From positions 1,302,001 to 1,366,000 of the forward strand of contig NZ_KB905899.1 in the NCBI RefSeq assembly GCF_000381085.1: a stretch of 64,000 nt of DNA, written 5' to 3'. Below are positions 57,795-64,000 of the stretch, piece by piece (position 1 is the first letter of the stretch; every line of letters starts with the position of its first letter). Both the position numbers and the translations under genes were made by a program. Source of the stretch: Thiomicrorhabdus arctica DSM 13458. Lineage in GTDB: Bacteria; Pseudomonadota; Gammaproteobacteria; Thiomicrospirales; Thiomicrospiraceae. The notes beneath the pieces were generated by a model. The model saw only the letters and a list, made by a program, of their open reading frames with translations, had not been told where the DNA came from and searched no databases.

Positions 57795-58529
57795 CTATAC
57801 CATGCCGCCATTAATAGACATTACTTGCCCAGTGATATAACTCGACTTGCTTGAAGCTAAAAAGCTTACTAAATCGGCGATTTCTTGAGGTTTGCCTGCT
57901 CTTTGCATCGGCACCACCTGCTTAAGCCGTTCAGGGGGAAAGCTACAATTCGCCATCTCACCTTCAATGACACCTGGTGCCACGACATTTACCGTAATTT
58001 TACGAGATGCTAACTCTAGTGCCAGCGATTTACTCGCGCCAATCAAACCGGCTTTTGCCGCAGCGTAATTTGCCTGTCCACGATTGCCCATAATACCGGC
58101 GACCGATGCGATGTTAATCACTCGTCCCCAACGGGTTCTAATCATAGGCAACAATAAAGGCTGAGTGACGTTAAAAAACCCATCCAAAGTGACCGCAATC
58201 ACTTTTTGCCACTGCTCATGTGTCATCCCGGCCATGACCGCATCGTCGTGGATGCCGGCATTATTAATGATGACTTGAACTGGCCCCGTCTCCAGAATTG
58301 TTTCAATAGCCTGTTCAACCGCGACAGTATCAGTCAGATCAAAACAGATTGCATAGGCAATCCCACCCTGCTTCTGAATACTCTTAGCGAGTAATTCGGC
58401 CTTTGATAACTGCGAGTTTGCATGAATCCACACTTCATAACCATCGGTTGCAAGCTGAGTGGCGATTGCGGAGCCTAAGTCGCCACTTCCGCCGGTGACT
58501 AATGCTTTTATCTTCCTTTTTTCTACCAT
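57795..58529 (-). CDS. 3-ketoacyl-ACP reductase (ApeQ/FabG-like)
   Basis: Short-chain dehydrogenase of 244 residues that reduces the beta-keto group during chain extension. The NAD(P)-binding TGGSGDLG is at 12-19, NNAG at about 89-92, and the catalytic triad Ser142, Tyr155 and Lys159 is intact. Follows the dehydratase gene by 11 bases in the right operon. Confidence 0.9.
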   Translation of the reverse strand: MVEKRKIKALVTGGSGDLGSAIATQLATDGYEVWIHANSQLSKAELLAKSIQKQGGIAYAICFDLTDTVAVEQAIETILETGPVQVIINNAGIHDDAVMAGMTHEQWQKVIAVTLDGFFNVTQPLLLPMIRTRWGRVINIASVAGIMGNRGQANYAAAKAGLIGASKSLALELASRKITVNVVAPGVIEGEMANCSFPPERLKQVVPMQRAGKPQEIADLVSFLASSKSSYITGQVMSINGGMV

Positions 58530-58540
58530 GTTTTTTCCTT

Positions 58541-58987
58541 TTAATCCGAATCAGGATGTATGACCATCACTCTGCCTGAACAAATCTTTCTCAACTTAGC
58601 ATCCGTAATATAAAACGCATACCGTTTGCATGTTTCATCTACCATAATAATCGTCGCAGTCACCTCTAAAAACTCAGTCAGTGGATCAAATACCCCCCAT
58701 TCAACTCCTTTGACTGATGCAATATAACCTAACTTTGGTACACCTAACGTCGAAGACAGTTCCATTAATCCACCATGCACTGCAATTGCTTGCGCACCAT
58801 ACTCAATCAAGTGCATCTTAGAAAGTTTACCATCCGTTTTTAAAGGGTTATTTACCTCTAAATGCGACTGTGTTCTGCAAATAACTTCGGCATCTGTGTA
58901 AGACACTACTTGCTCTAATAAACACATGCCTCCCGCATGGGGAATGAGTGCTTCAATATCGGATTTAGTTAAGATAACCGTCATCAC
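58541..58987 (-). CDS. ApeP-like dehydratase subunit
   Basis: Hotdog-fold protein of 148 residues with the ApeP signature region ALIPHAGGMCLLEQV (about 11-25), typical of the divergent dehydratase subunit in aryl-polyene clusters. It would pair with the ApeI-like protein at 50486-50818. It overlaps the chain-length-factor gene by four bases (ATGA), so the two are translationally coupled. Confidence 0.85.
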   Translation of the reverse strand: MMTVILTKSDIEALIPHAGGMCLLEQVVSYTDAEVICRTQSHLEVNNPLKTDGKLSKMHLIEYGAQAIAVHGGLMELSSTLGVPKLGYIASVKGVEWGVFDPLTEFLEVTATIIMVDETCKRYAFYITDAKLRKICSGRVMVIHPDSD

Positions 58988-59793
58988 CCTAAAGAAACCT
59001 TGATAAAATTATTCCAATTTAATGGGAAGTGCATGTCACTCTTCTCATGACCCGACTGATATAACGCAATGGATTGTAAAAGAGGGTACGCTTCTGCTGC
59101 TGGCACCCCCGTATAAGGATTACTTTTCAAAGGCTTAAACGGCGCATCTTGTGTGAGCGAAAGTGACAACAATGGATAATCACTTTCGATCACTTCACTG
59201 GCATCTAATATCATCGAAAAGGCAAATGGGGCTTGGGATTTTTGCACCGTATCAACTGGCATTAATTCATCCAAAGGTAAATCGTAAATAACCATGAGAA
59301 CAGGTTTGCCATAATTTTGAGATTGTAGAATAGCCTCGAGTAAACCATTTGCAATCGCATATTCCCCTACCGAAATAGCACTGGCAGCCGCCTGATTTTC
59401 TTGACCGATCATCCAGTACCCCGCCGGTGCGTTGTGCACCGAGTTATGGAACTGAGTTGGTGAAATCATAGGCTCTTCTTCACTCACGGCCTGACACATT
59501 CGGGCTGAAATAAGCGTGTCTCCATCTTTACAAACGAATAATACGGGTAGTTTTGCTTCTGTTTCAGGATAAGCCTGCTGAAAAGAGACCAGCGCTTCTT
59601 CAGCTGTTTTCAAAGCCAGTTGAATAGTTGCAGTGGTGCGACGGCGTTCATTAGCCGGTAAAAAAGTCGGACTGTATTTCTCAATGGTCTTAGACATATC
59701 CGGTAACTGGTTTGTTAGCATCATTTTTTTAAACGTTTCAAAATTCACCAGGCCTGGTGCAGTTAAACCGATGCTGAGTATTTGAGCCTTCAT
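58984..59793 (-). CDS. Ketosynthase chain-length factor (ApeC-like)
   Basis: 269-residue beta-ketoacyl synthase N-terminal-like protein (PF13723 type). The position of the active-site Cys is not conserved (NAPAGYWMIG in the surrounding region), as expected for a non-catalytic partner that sets chain length. Coupled by four-base overlaps to both the upstream ketosynthase and the downstream dehydratase, which supports a heterodimer. An exact dispersed palindrome is at 59747-59758, encoding Pro-Gly-Leu-Val near the N-terminus. Confidence 0.85.
   Translation of the reverse strand: MKAQILSIGLTAPGLVNFETFKKMMLTNQLPDMSKTIEKYSPTFLPANERRRTTATIQLALKTAEEALVSFQQAYPETEAKLPVLFVCKDGDTLISARMCQAVSEEEPMISPTQFHNSVHNAPAGYWMIGQENQAAASAISVGEYAIANGLLEAILQSQNYGKPVLMVIYDLPLDELMPVDTVQKSQAPFAFSMILDASEVIESDYPLLSLSLTQDAPFKPLKSNPYTGVPAAEAYPLLQSIALYQSGHEKSDMHFPLNWNNFIKVSLG
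59747..59758. repeat. ACCAGGCCTGGT palindrome inside the chain-length-factor gene
   Basis: Exact copy in the register CCA-GGC-CTG-GTG on the coding strand. Confidence 0.9.
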
Positions 59794-61022
59794 TCAGCCG
59801 ACTCCCTTTTTAAAATTACAGAAGCATTATTGCCCCCAAAGCCAAAAGAGTTACTCATAACATACTGGAGCCGCCGATTCGTCTCCGACAAGTGGATCGT
59901 CTCTAACGGCACCGAGATATTAGACCGAGCCAACTTTTGTACTAACATCGAATCTAGATTCGTTAAGTTCAAATTAGCTGGCACCACCTGTTCCTCTAAC
60001 ATCCATTGGCAAAAAATAATTTCAGTAATGCCTGCTGCGCCTAAAGTATGTCCAGTAAACCCTTTGGTAGAACTTATCCAAGTAGATGACTTTTCTGACA
60101 TCAAATGGCTCACCCCCGAGACTTCAGACAGATCATTACTCGGTGTGGCCGTACCATGCAAATTAATATAATCAAGTTCATCTATACCAATATTGGCTTG
60201 CTCCGTCGCCGCCAGCATCGCCAACTGTGCACCTTCTCCTTCCGGGTGTGGCGTTGATATATGATATGCATCACTACTCTCACCAACTCCGGCAATTTCG
60301 ACCGGGGATGGATTTGTTTCATCAGAAAACTTGGCGTGACTTAACAACATAAAACCGCCCGCTTCTCCTATATTAATGCCATCCCGCGATTCATCTAAGG
60401 GTTTACAAACAGTTGAACTCACTAAGCCTAGGGCATTAAACCCGTGTACAGTCGTCAAACACAAAGAATCTACCCCTCCAACAACGACCGCATCTACAAT
60501 TCCCGCATTCAACCAACGTTGGGCCACCGCGAATACTTTTGCACTCGAAGAACAGGCGGTTGAGATAACAAAACTCGGACCTTCTATATTTAGAGCCTGG
60601 CAACAAAATTGCGCCAGTGAATCCATTTGCTGCGTTTTTTGATAACAATAACTATCAGCATCCAACTTATGTCTAAAAACATCTTCCGTTGTTGCAATAC
60701 CAGAAGTGCTCGTTCCCACAACTAAGCCAATTCGATTCGGCCCAAACTTCTCAATGAGCGCTTCTACTTTGTTATTAAACCCCTCTGTTTGCAACGTTTT
60801 CCACGCTAACTGATTATTACGACAGAGAAACGCCTCCAACGCCTTAGGCAACGTTACACTCTCAACCCCCTTAACCTCGCCTAGAAAAGTTATGATCTCT
60901 GGCATCTGTTGATGAAAGTTAGTCTCTTGTGAAAGACCGCTTTTTCCCTCTGTCCAAGCATCGATATGAGGTTTTTTACCCGATCCCAGTGCAGAAACCA
61001 AGGTGGAAGCTATAATATGCAT
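59790..61022 (-). CDS. Beta-ketoacyl-ACP synthase (ApeO-like)
   Basis: Condensing enzyme of 410 residues that extends the polyene with malonyl units. The Cys-His-His triad is complete: C157 in STACSSS, H289 in NLHGTATP and H325 in GFTGHTLG. First gene of the right operon, with a GGAAAAG site about nine bases before ATG 61022. Only this ketosynthase is present in the window; the second one (ApeR-type) found in many aryl-polyene clusters is not seen. Confidence 0.92.
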   Translation of the reverse strand: MHIIASTLVSALGSGKKPHIDAWTEGKSGLSQETNFHQQMPEIITFLGEVKGVESVTLPKALEAFLCRNNQLAWKTLQTEGFNNKVEALIEKFGPNRIGLVVGTSTSGIATTEDVFRHKLDADSYCYQKTQQMDSLAQFCCQALNIEGPSFVISTACSSSAKVFAVAQRWLNAGIVDAVVVGGVDSLCLTTVHGFNALGLVSSTVCKPLDESRDGINIGEAGGFMLLSHAKFSDETNPSPVEIAGVGESSDAYHISTPHPEGEGAQLAMLAATEQANIGIDELDYINLHGTATPSNDLSEVSGVSHLMSEKSSTWISSTKGFTGHTLGAAGITEIIFCQWMLEEQVVPANLNLTNLDSMLVQKLARSNISVPLETIHLSETNRRLQYVMSNSFGFGGNNASVILKRESAE

Positions 61023-61050
61023 AAATCGACTTTTCCGTAAAATTCTGAAA

Positions 61051-61079
61051 ATTATAATATAAGCTAAGTTTAGTACAAA
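61051..61079 (-). promoter_or_regulatory. Possible promoter of the right polyene operon
   Basis: On the minus strand TTTGTA, 17 bases, then TATAAT, ending 28 bases before the ketosynthase start. The -10 is perfect, the -35 poor. Confidence 0.5.
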
Positions 61080-61399
61080 ATAAGTCTATATCTCAATGAA
61101 GTTTCTATTTAATTCCCGTCAAGTTTTCTCTAAAGAAGCCATTGACTAAATCCAAAAAATTGCTTTCTCAAAGGTCCGCTTTCAAGCCATTAGAATTACC
61201 TGGCAAAGAGGGCTGCTTATGCCATATCCACAAAACCTTTAACGACGAACATAATCTTCTGTGCAGATTTATATGCGTTTTTATGGTCTAAGCGTTATTT
61301 TAGAGCATTACTTAAGCAGTCAATAAGATGACTTTTAAACACAAAAAACCGCATGAATAAAAGAGGTGAATTGTTTTTTTTGATGAAATGAAGCAAGTT

Positions 61400-61431
61400 A
61401 ATAAGGAACGACAATCACTATGTTCCTTATT
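61400..61431. repeat. Ten-base-pair inverted repeat in the cluster's upstream gap
   Basis: AATAAGGAAC (61400-61409) and GTTCCTTATT (61422-61431) are perfect inverted copies separated by 12 bases. There is no T-run after it, which argues against a simple terminator; it could be a protein-binding site. Confidence 0.5.
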
Positions 61432-61530
61432 AGGATTAGGGCGCGTTTTTGATTAAAAGAAATCCATCAACACCGACATGCCTGTTAACTTTGGTACAAC
61501 CATTGCCATTTATCAATTGACTGCCTTAGC

Positions 61531-62016
61531 TTATTTCTGAGTATCAAACTGCCAGACGTCTTTGACTGAAACTTGACTCAATTGATAGAAAAATTGTCGT
61601 AAAGAGCTTCCTTTATGCGCGGGCAAAAACAGTTGTCGTACATAAAACTCTCCTACAAACAAAACTACTGAACCGCTATAAAACACCCCTTCAACCCATC
61701 CTGTAGTGTGATTAACGTCCATCAAGCCATCCACTTTTAGAACACATAGTATAAAAAAGAAAACAACCCAGAGCCAAGTAACTTGACGGGTGTAACGCCT
61801 TTCAGCCATTGAATTTTCTGCCCCCATTAGGAGCGCATAACGGGTTATCAAAGGCGTTTGACTCGAACGCAAGCTCATCAAAAAAACTAATAACATACCG
61901 CTTAAAAGCACTAATGCGAACAATTGCATCAAGAACTGTAGTGTGCCAACACTAAAAACAAGCAATAGAAAAAATCCCACGATCAAACCTATACTGCTTA
62001 GAATTCTATAAATCAT
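61531..62016 (-). CDS. COG4648-like membrane protein
   Basis: 161-residue protein with four hydrophobic helices (about 5-25, 28-48, 80-100, 110-128). The segment PLITRYALLMGAENSMAERRYTRQVTWLWVVFFF (landmarks 56-89) resembles the COG4648 family of small membrane proteins that accompany aryl-polyene genes, so it is a likely accessory member of the cluster. The start shares one base with the MipA gene stop. Assignment to COG4648 is by recall and moderate. Confidence 0.55.
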   Translation of the reverse strand: MIYRILSSIGLIVGFFLLLVFSVGTLQFLMQLFALVLLSGMLLVFLMSLRSSQTPLITRYALLMGAENSMAERRYTRQVTWLWVVFFFILCVLKVDGLMDVNHTTGWVEGVFYSGSVVLFVGEFYVRQLFLPAHKGSSLRQFFYQLSQVSVKDVWQFDTQK

Positions 62017-62915
62017 TATTCCAGACCTTTTACCGTTTCTACAGATGTCATAAAATTCCAGGTCAGGGTTAAGCCAAACATATTACTGAAATGCGTTTCA
62101 ACTAGAGGGCTCTTTTTAAAAACCGCTTGACTCATGTCAAATCCACGCCAAAAACCGCCTAGCCAGAATTGGTCAAAATGATAATTCACTGAAAGATGAT
62201 AGCTAACACCAGAAAAACCATCAGTCGTTTTATAGGCCGGTCGGTCTGGTGTTGCATCACGAGAATCAACGCCATAATAATAGTTATGATTTTCTGAATC
62301 AGCGAAGTTAGCCGCAGCGCCAACCGTGATTTTAATACGTTGCTTATGACTCAGAGCCTTTCTGTAATAGTAGAAGACACCTGGATTAGCTACCCATCCC
62401 TCTTGATGAATGCGTTTGAAATCAGAAGCAATAATCGCCCTAATGGGCAATTCGAATTTTAGTTCATTTAATTGATATTGGTACAAACGATAGGTTAAAA
62501 CAGGCCCCAAACCGATAGAGCCATCCAGATCACTCATGCCAGCACGCTTTTTATTATCTCTACTCGCAACAGGGATACTGCCTGATAAACTTAAATCTAA
62601 CTCAATCGTAGGGGTTTTCAAAAAAGGCTTGGTAAGCGCTTGCTGATTAATGGAAAAATGCTTGCCGCGATAGACAATATAAGGAAGTGGGATAAGTAAC
62701 TGATTCTGTTCTTTTGATCCAGGGTAGTCGGGATAAGAAAGTAGCGCGGGTCCCAACCCAAACTCCCATTTTGGGAGAACTTGCTCTGCTAGAGCATTAT
62801 TCGAAAATATGAATGATATACACAAAAAAGAGACTCTAATGAAGAGTCGCTGAACATACAGATTGTACAAACAAGCTTTGACCTTTTCACTTGCAATTAA
62901 TTTGTGTAAATTCAT
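62016..62915 (-). CDS. MipA/OmpV family outer membrane protein
   Basis: Outer-membrane beta-barrel of 299 residues with a signal segment (ends near NNALA, about 43) and MipA/OmpV features: WEFGLGPALLSYPDYPGSKEQ at the start of the mature part, a GLGPVLTYRLYQ strand and an aromatic C-terminal strand region. Start at ATG 62915 is supported by AGGA seven bases upstream; an earlier in-frame ATG at 62945 has none. It is coupled to the COG4648-like gene, which could tie it to the polyene cluster. Confidence 0.8.
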   Translation of the reverse strand: MNLHKLIASEKVKACLYNLYVQRLFIRVSFLCISFIFSNNALAEQVLPKWEFGLGPALLSYPDYPGSKEQNQLLIPLPYIVYRGKHFSINQQALTKPFLKTPTIELDLSLSGSIPVASRDNKKRAGMSDLDGSIGLGPVLTYRLYQYQLNELKFELPIRAIIASDFKRIHQEGWVANPGVFYYYRKALSHKQRIKITVGAAANFADSENHNYYYGVDSRDATPDRPAYKTTDGFSGVSYHLSVNYHFDQFWLGGFWRGFDMSQAVFKKSPLVETHFSNMFGLTLTWNFMTSVETVKGLE

Positions 62916-63297
62916 GTAATGTCCTAAGGATAAAGAGTCCAACATAATAAAATCAGACTTTTTATAGCTTGCTACTTATTCTTTTATGTCATTATACAGT
63001 GGCTTAGCCTACTATAATTCAACAACACATAAGAAGTCGCTTTGGCAAGTCATGCTAGTATGAATAAACACTCAAAAAATTGTTTAAAGTGAACTTTGCG
63101 TAAACACTAAAATACTTTTCATATCATATGATGCTGCGAGAGGTTACTAAAAATCTTAGACATTAGAAAAGAATGAGAAAGAATCTGCCGTAAAGCGCCT
63201 CAAAGATAATGTCGACCCGTTATTATGGGTTATTTTAGGCAATAAAAAAGCCAGGCTTCAAATAACATAAGTCATTGAAAAACCTGGCTTTAGAATG
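62916..63297 (-). other. Gap between tRNA-Asn and the MipA gene
   Basis: Contains the tRNA-Asn terminator (63244-63291) and a TATAAT on the minus strand (62991-62996) that could be the mipA -10 box without a clear -35. Nothing else is visible. Confidence 0.5.
63244..63291 (-). terminator. Terminator of tRNA-Asn
   Basis: AAAGCCAGG (63247-63255) pairs with CCTGGCTTT (63283-63291); the minus strand then shows a U-run. The loop is long, about 27 bases. Confidence 0.7.
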
Positions 63298-63373
63298 TGG
63301 CTCCCGATTCAGGATTCGAACCTGAGACATACGGATTAACAGTCCGGTGTTCTACCAGCTGAACTAATCGGGA
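63298..63373 (-). tRNA. tRNA-Asn (GTT)
   Basis: 76 nucleotides with encoded CCA. Acceptor TCCCGAT pairs with ATCGGGA, anticodon loop CTGTTAA reads GTT, T-loop TTCGAAT. D-arm and variable region closely match the E. coli asparagine tRNA. Confidence 0.97.
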
Positions 63374-63408
63374 GTGATAGATATCAAACAACTCGTTTGA
63401 TGTGGCGT

Positions 63409-63436
63409 ATTATAGGGAAATAATTTTAGCGTGCAA
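63409..63436 (-). promoter_or_regulatory. Promoter of tRNA-Asn
   Basis: On the minus strand TTGCAC, 16 bases, then TATAAT, 36 bases before the tRNA 5' end. Confidence 0.5.
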
Positions 63437-63648
63437 GTGTTTTTTATAAAAAAACATGACTTTTTACAAAGCTTAACCAATATCAAAAGCTTAACGTCGT
63501 TTATATCGTTTTTTATGAACAATTCATAAACTCATCACATATATATTCGTAATTTCTCCCAGTTTAAGGATCTCTTATATTAGAATATTACTTATTATAA
63601 TATTTAGTAAAATTCCTTATCAAATTTCTATAAACATAGAGAGCTATT

Positions 63649-64000
63649 ATGCCTATCAAAAAAATTGTCATTCCAGTAGCGGGTTTAGGTACCCGTTTTT
63701 TACCCGCCACTAAAGCTATCCCAAAAGAGATGATTACTTTGGTTGATAAACCTTTAATCCAATACGTTGTTCAAGAAGCTGTGAATGCAGGATTTACGGA
63801 TATTATTTTAGTCACCCACTCTTCCAAGCAAGCAATTGAAAACCATTTCGACCACCATTTTGAGCTTGAGACGACGTTAATTAATAAAAAGAAAACCGCT
63901 CTATTAGAAACTCTTAGAAATATCATTCCTGATACCGTTAATATTATTTCTGTGCGCCAGCCTGAACCTCGTGGTTTAGGGCATGCTGTTTTATGCGCCG
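63649..64000 (+). CDS. galU: UTP-glucose-1-phosphate uridylyltransferase, 5' part
   Basis: The first 117 codons of GalU, cut by the window end. It begins [20 protein letters not shown], with the nucleotide-binding [17 protein letters not shown] motif, and reaches the [15 protein letters not shown] segment. GalU makes UDP-glucose for surface polysaccharides and glycolipids. Start ATG 63649 follows an AGAGAG site. The open frame continues past position 64000. Confidence 0.95.
   Translation, partial: MPIKKIVIPVAGLGTRFLPATKAIPKEMITLVDKPLIQYVVQEAVNAGFTDIILVTHSSKQAIENHFDHHFELETTLINKKKTALLETLRNIIPDTVNIISVRQPEPRGLGHAVLCA

Larger units (their letters stand above)
61023..61530. other. 508-base gap upstream of the ketosynthase
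   Basis: No credible gene on either strand. It holds the right-operon promoter and an isolated hairpin (61400-61431). Short open stretches of under 30 codons lack ribosome-binding sites. Confidence 0.6.

Noticed and set aside
61190-61300. Short minus-strand open stretch of about 25 codons upstream of the ketosynthase
   Set aside because: Closed by a stop immediately upstream, no start or ribosome-binding site, and no recognisable family. No basis for calling a pseudogene.

Overview
This window is a gene-dense chromosomal segment of a moderately AT-rich gammaproteobacterium. Gene content and order (rpsP-rimM-trmD-rplS, ffh-ypjD-corB, the mla-ibaG-murA-hisGD block, yrbG-kdsC-lptCAB-hpf, queA-tgt-yajC-secDF) are typical of that class. 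The short-form HisG, the petABC bc1 operon, DoxX and FadL proteins and the overall feel suggest a sulphur-oxidising relative of Thiomicrospira, Hydrogenovibrio or Thiomicrorhabdus, but the genus is inference.

Layout. 1-3.6 kb: valS overlapping an SH3-domain envelope protein. 3.7-9.4 kb (minus): dsbC, xerD, the ribosomal protein and tRNA methylation operon, and ffh. 9.6-13.5 kb (plus): ypjD, a CorB-like protein, an inositol monophosphatase-family enzyme and a DoxX protein. 13.6-30.3 kb (minus): fadL, radA, an FMN glutamate-synthase-like protein, the bc1 complex, a NIF3 protein, hisD-hisG, murA, ibaG, an ABC-2 exporter and the complete mlaFEDCB phospholipid transport operon. 31.2-38.2 kb (plus): LPS export genes (yrbG, kdsC, lptC, lptA, lptB), hpf, mgtE and an OmpA-family lipoprotein. 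38.3-47.9 kb (minus): prfC, secF, secD, yajC, tgt, queA and a PAS-GGDEF-EAL protein. Two tRNA genes (Leu, Val) follow from a consensus promoter.

48.8-61.0 kb, probably extending to 62.9 kb, is the accessory centrepiece: an aryl-polyene-type type II polyketide cluster arranged as two convergent operons. The left operon encodes an acyl carrier protein, AMP ligase, hotdog dehydratase, acyltransferase, LolA-like carrier and MMPL exporter. The right operon encodes a ketosynthase, chain-length factor, second dehydratase, ketoreductase, lipoprotein, DUF218 protein, glycosyltransferase and a flavoenzyme carrying halogenase-type motifs. The expected product is a membrane-anchored polyene pigment, possibly halogenated. 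A COG4648-like membrane protein and a MipA/OmpV porin sit just upstream. The window closes with tRNA-Asn and the first part of galU.

Three sequence-level signals are not explained by the genes. First, a 12-bp palindrome, ACCAGGCCTGGT, occurs seven times exactly, with several near copies. Second, a ten-G tract lies at the mlaF/mlaE junction, where one extra G would fuse the two proteins in frame. Third, two related miniature inverted-repeat elements with IS5-like ends lie upstream of radA and mgtE; the first has target duplications that allow the empty site to be reconstructed.
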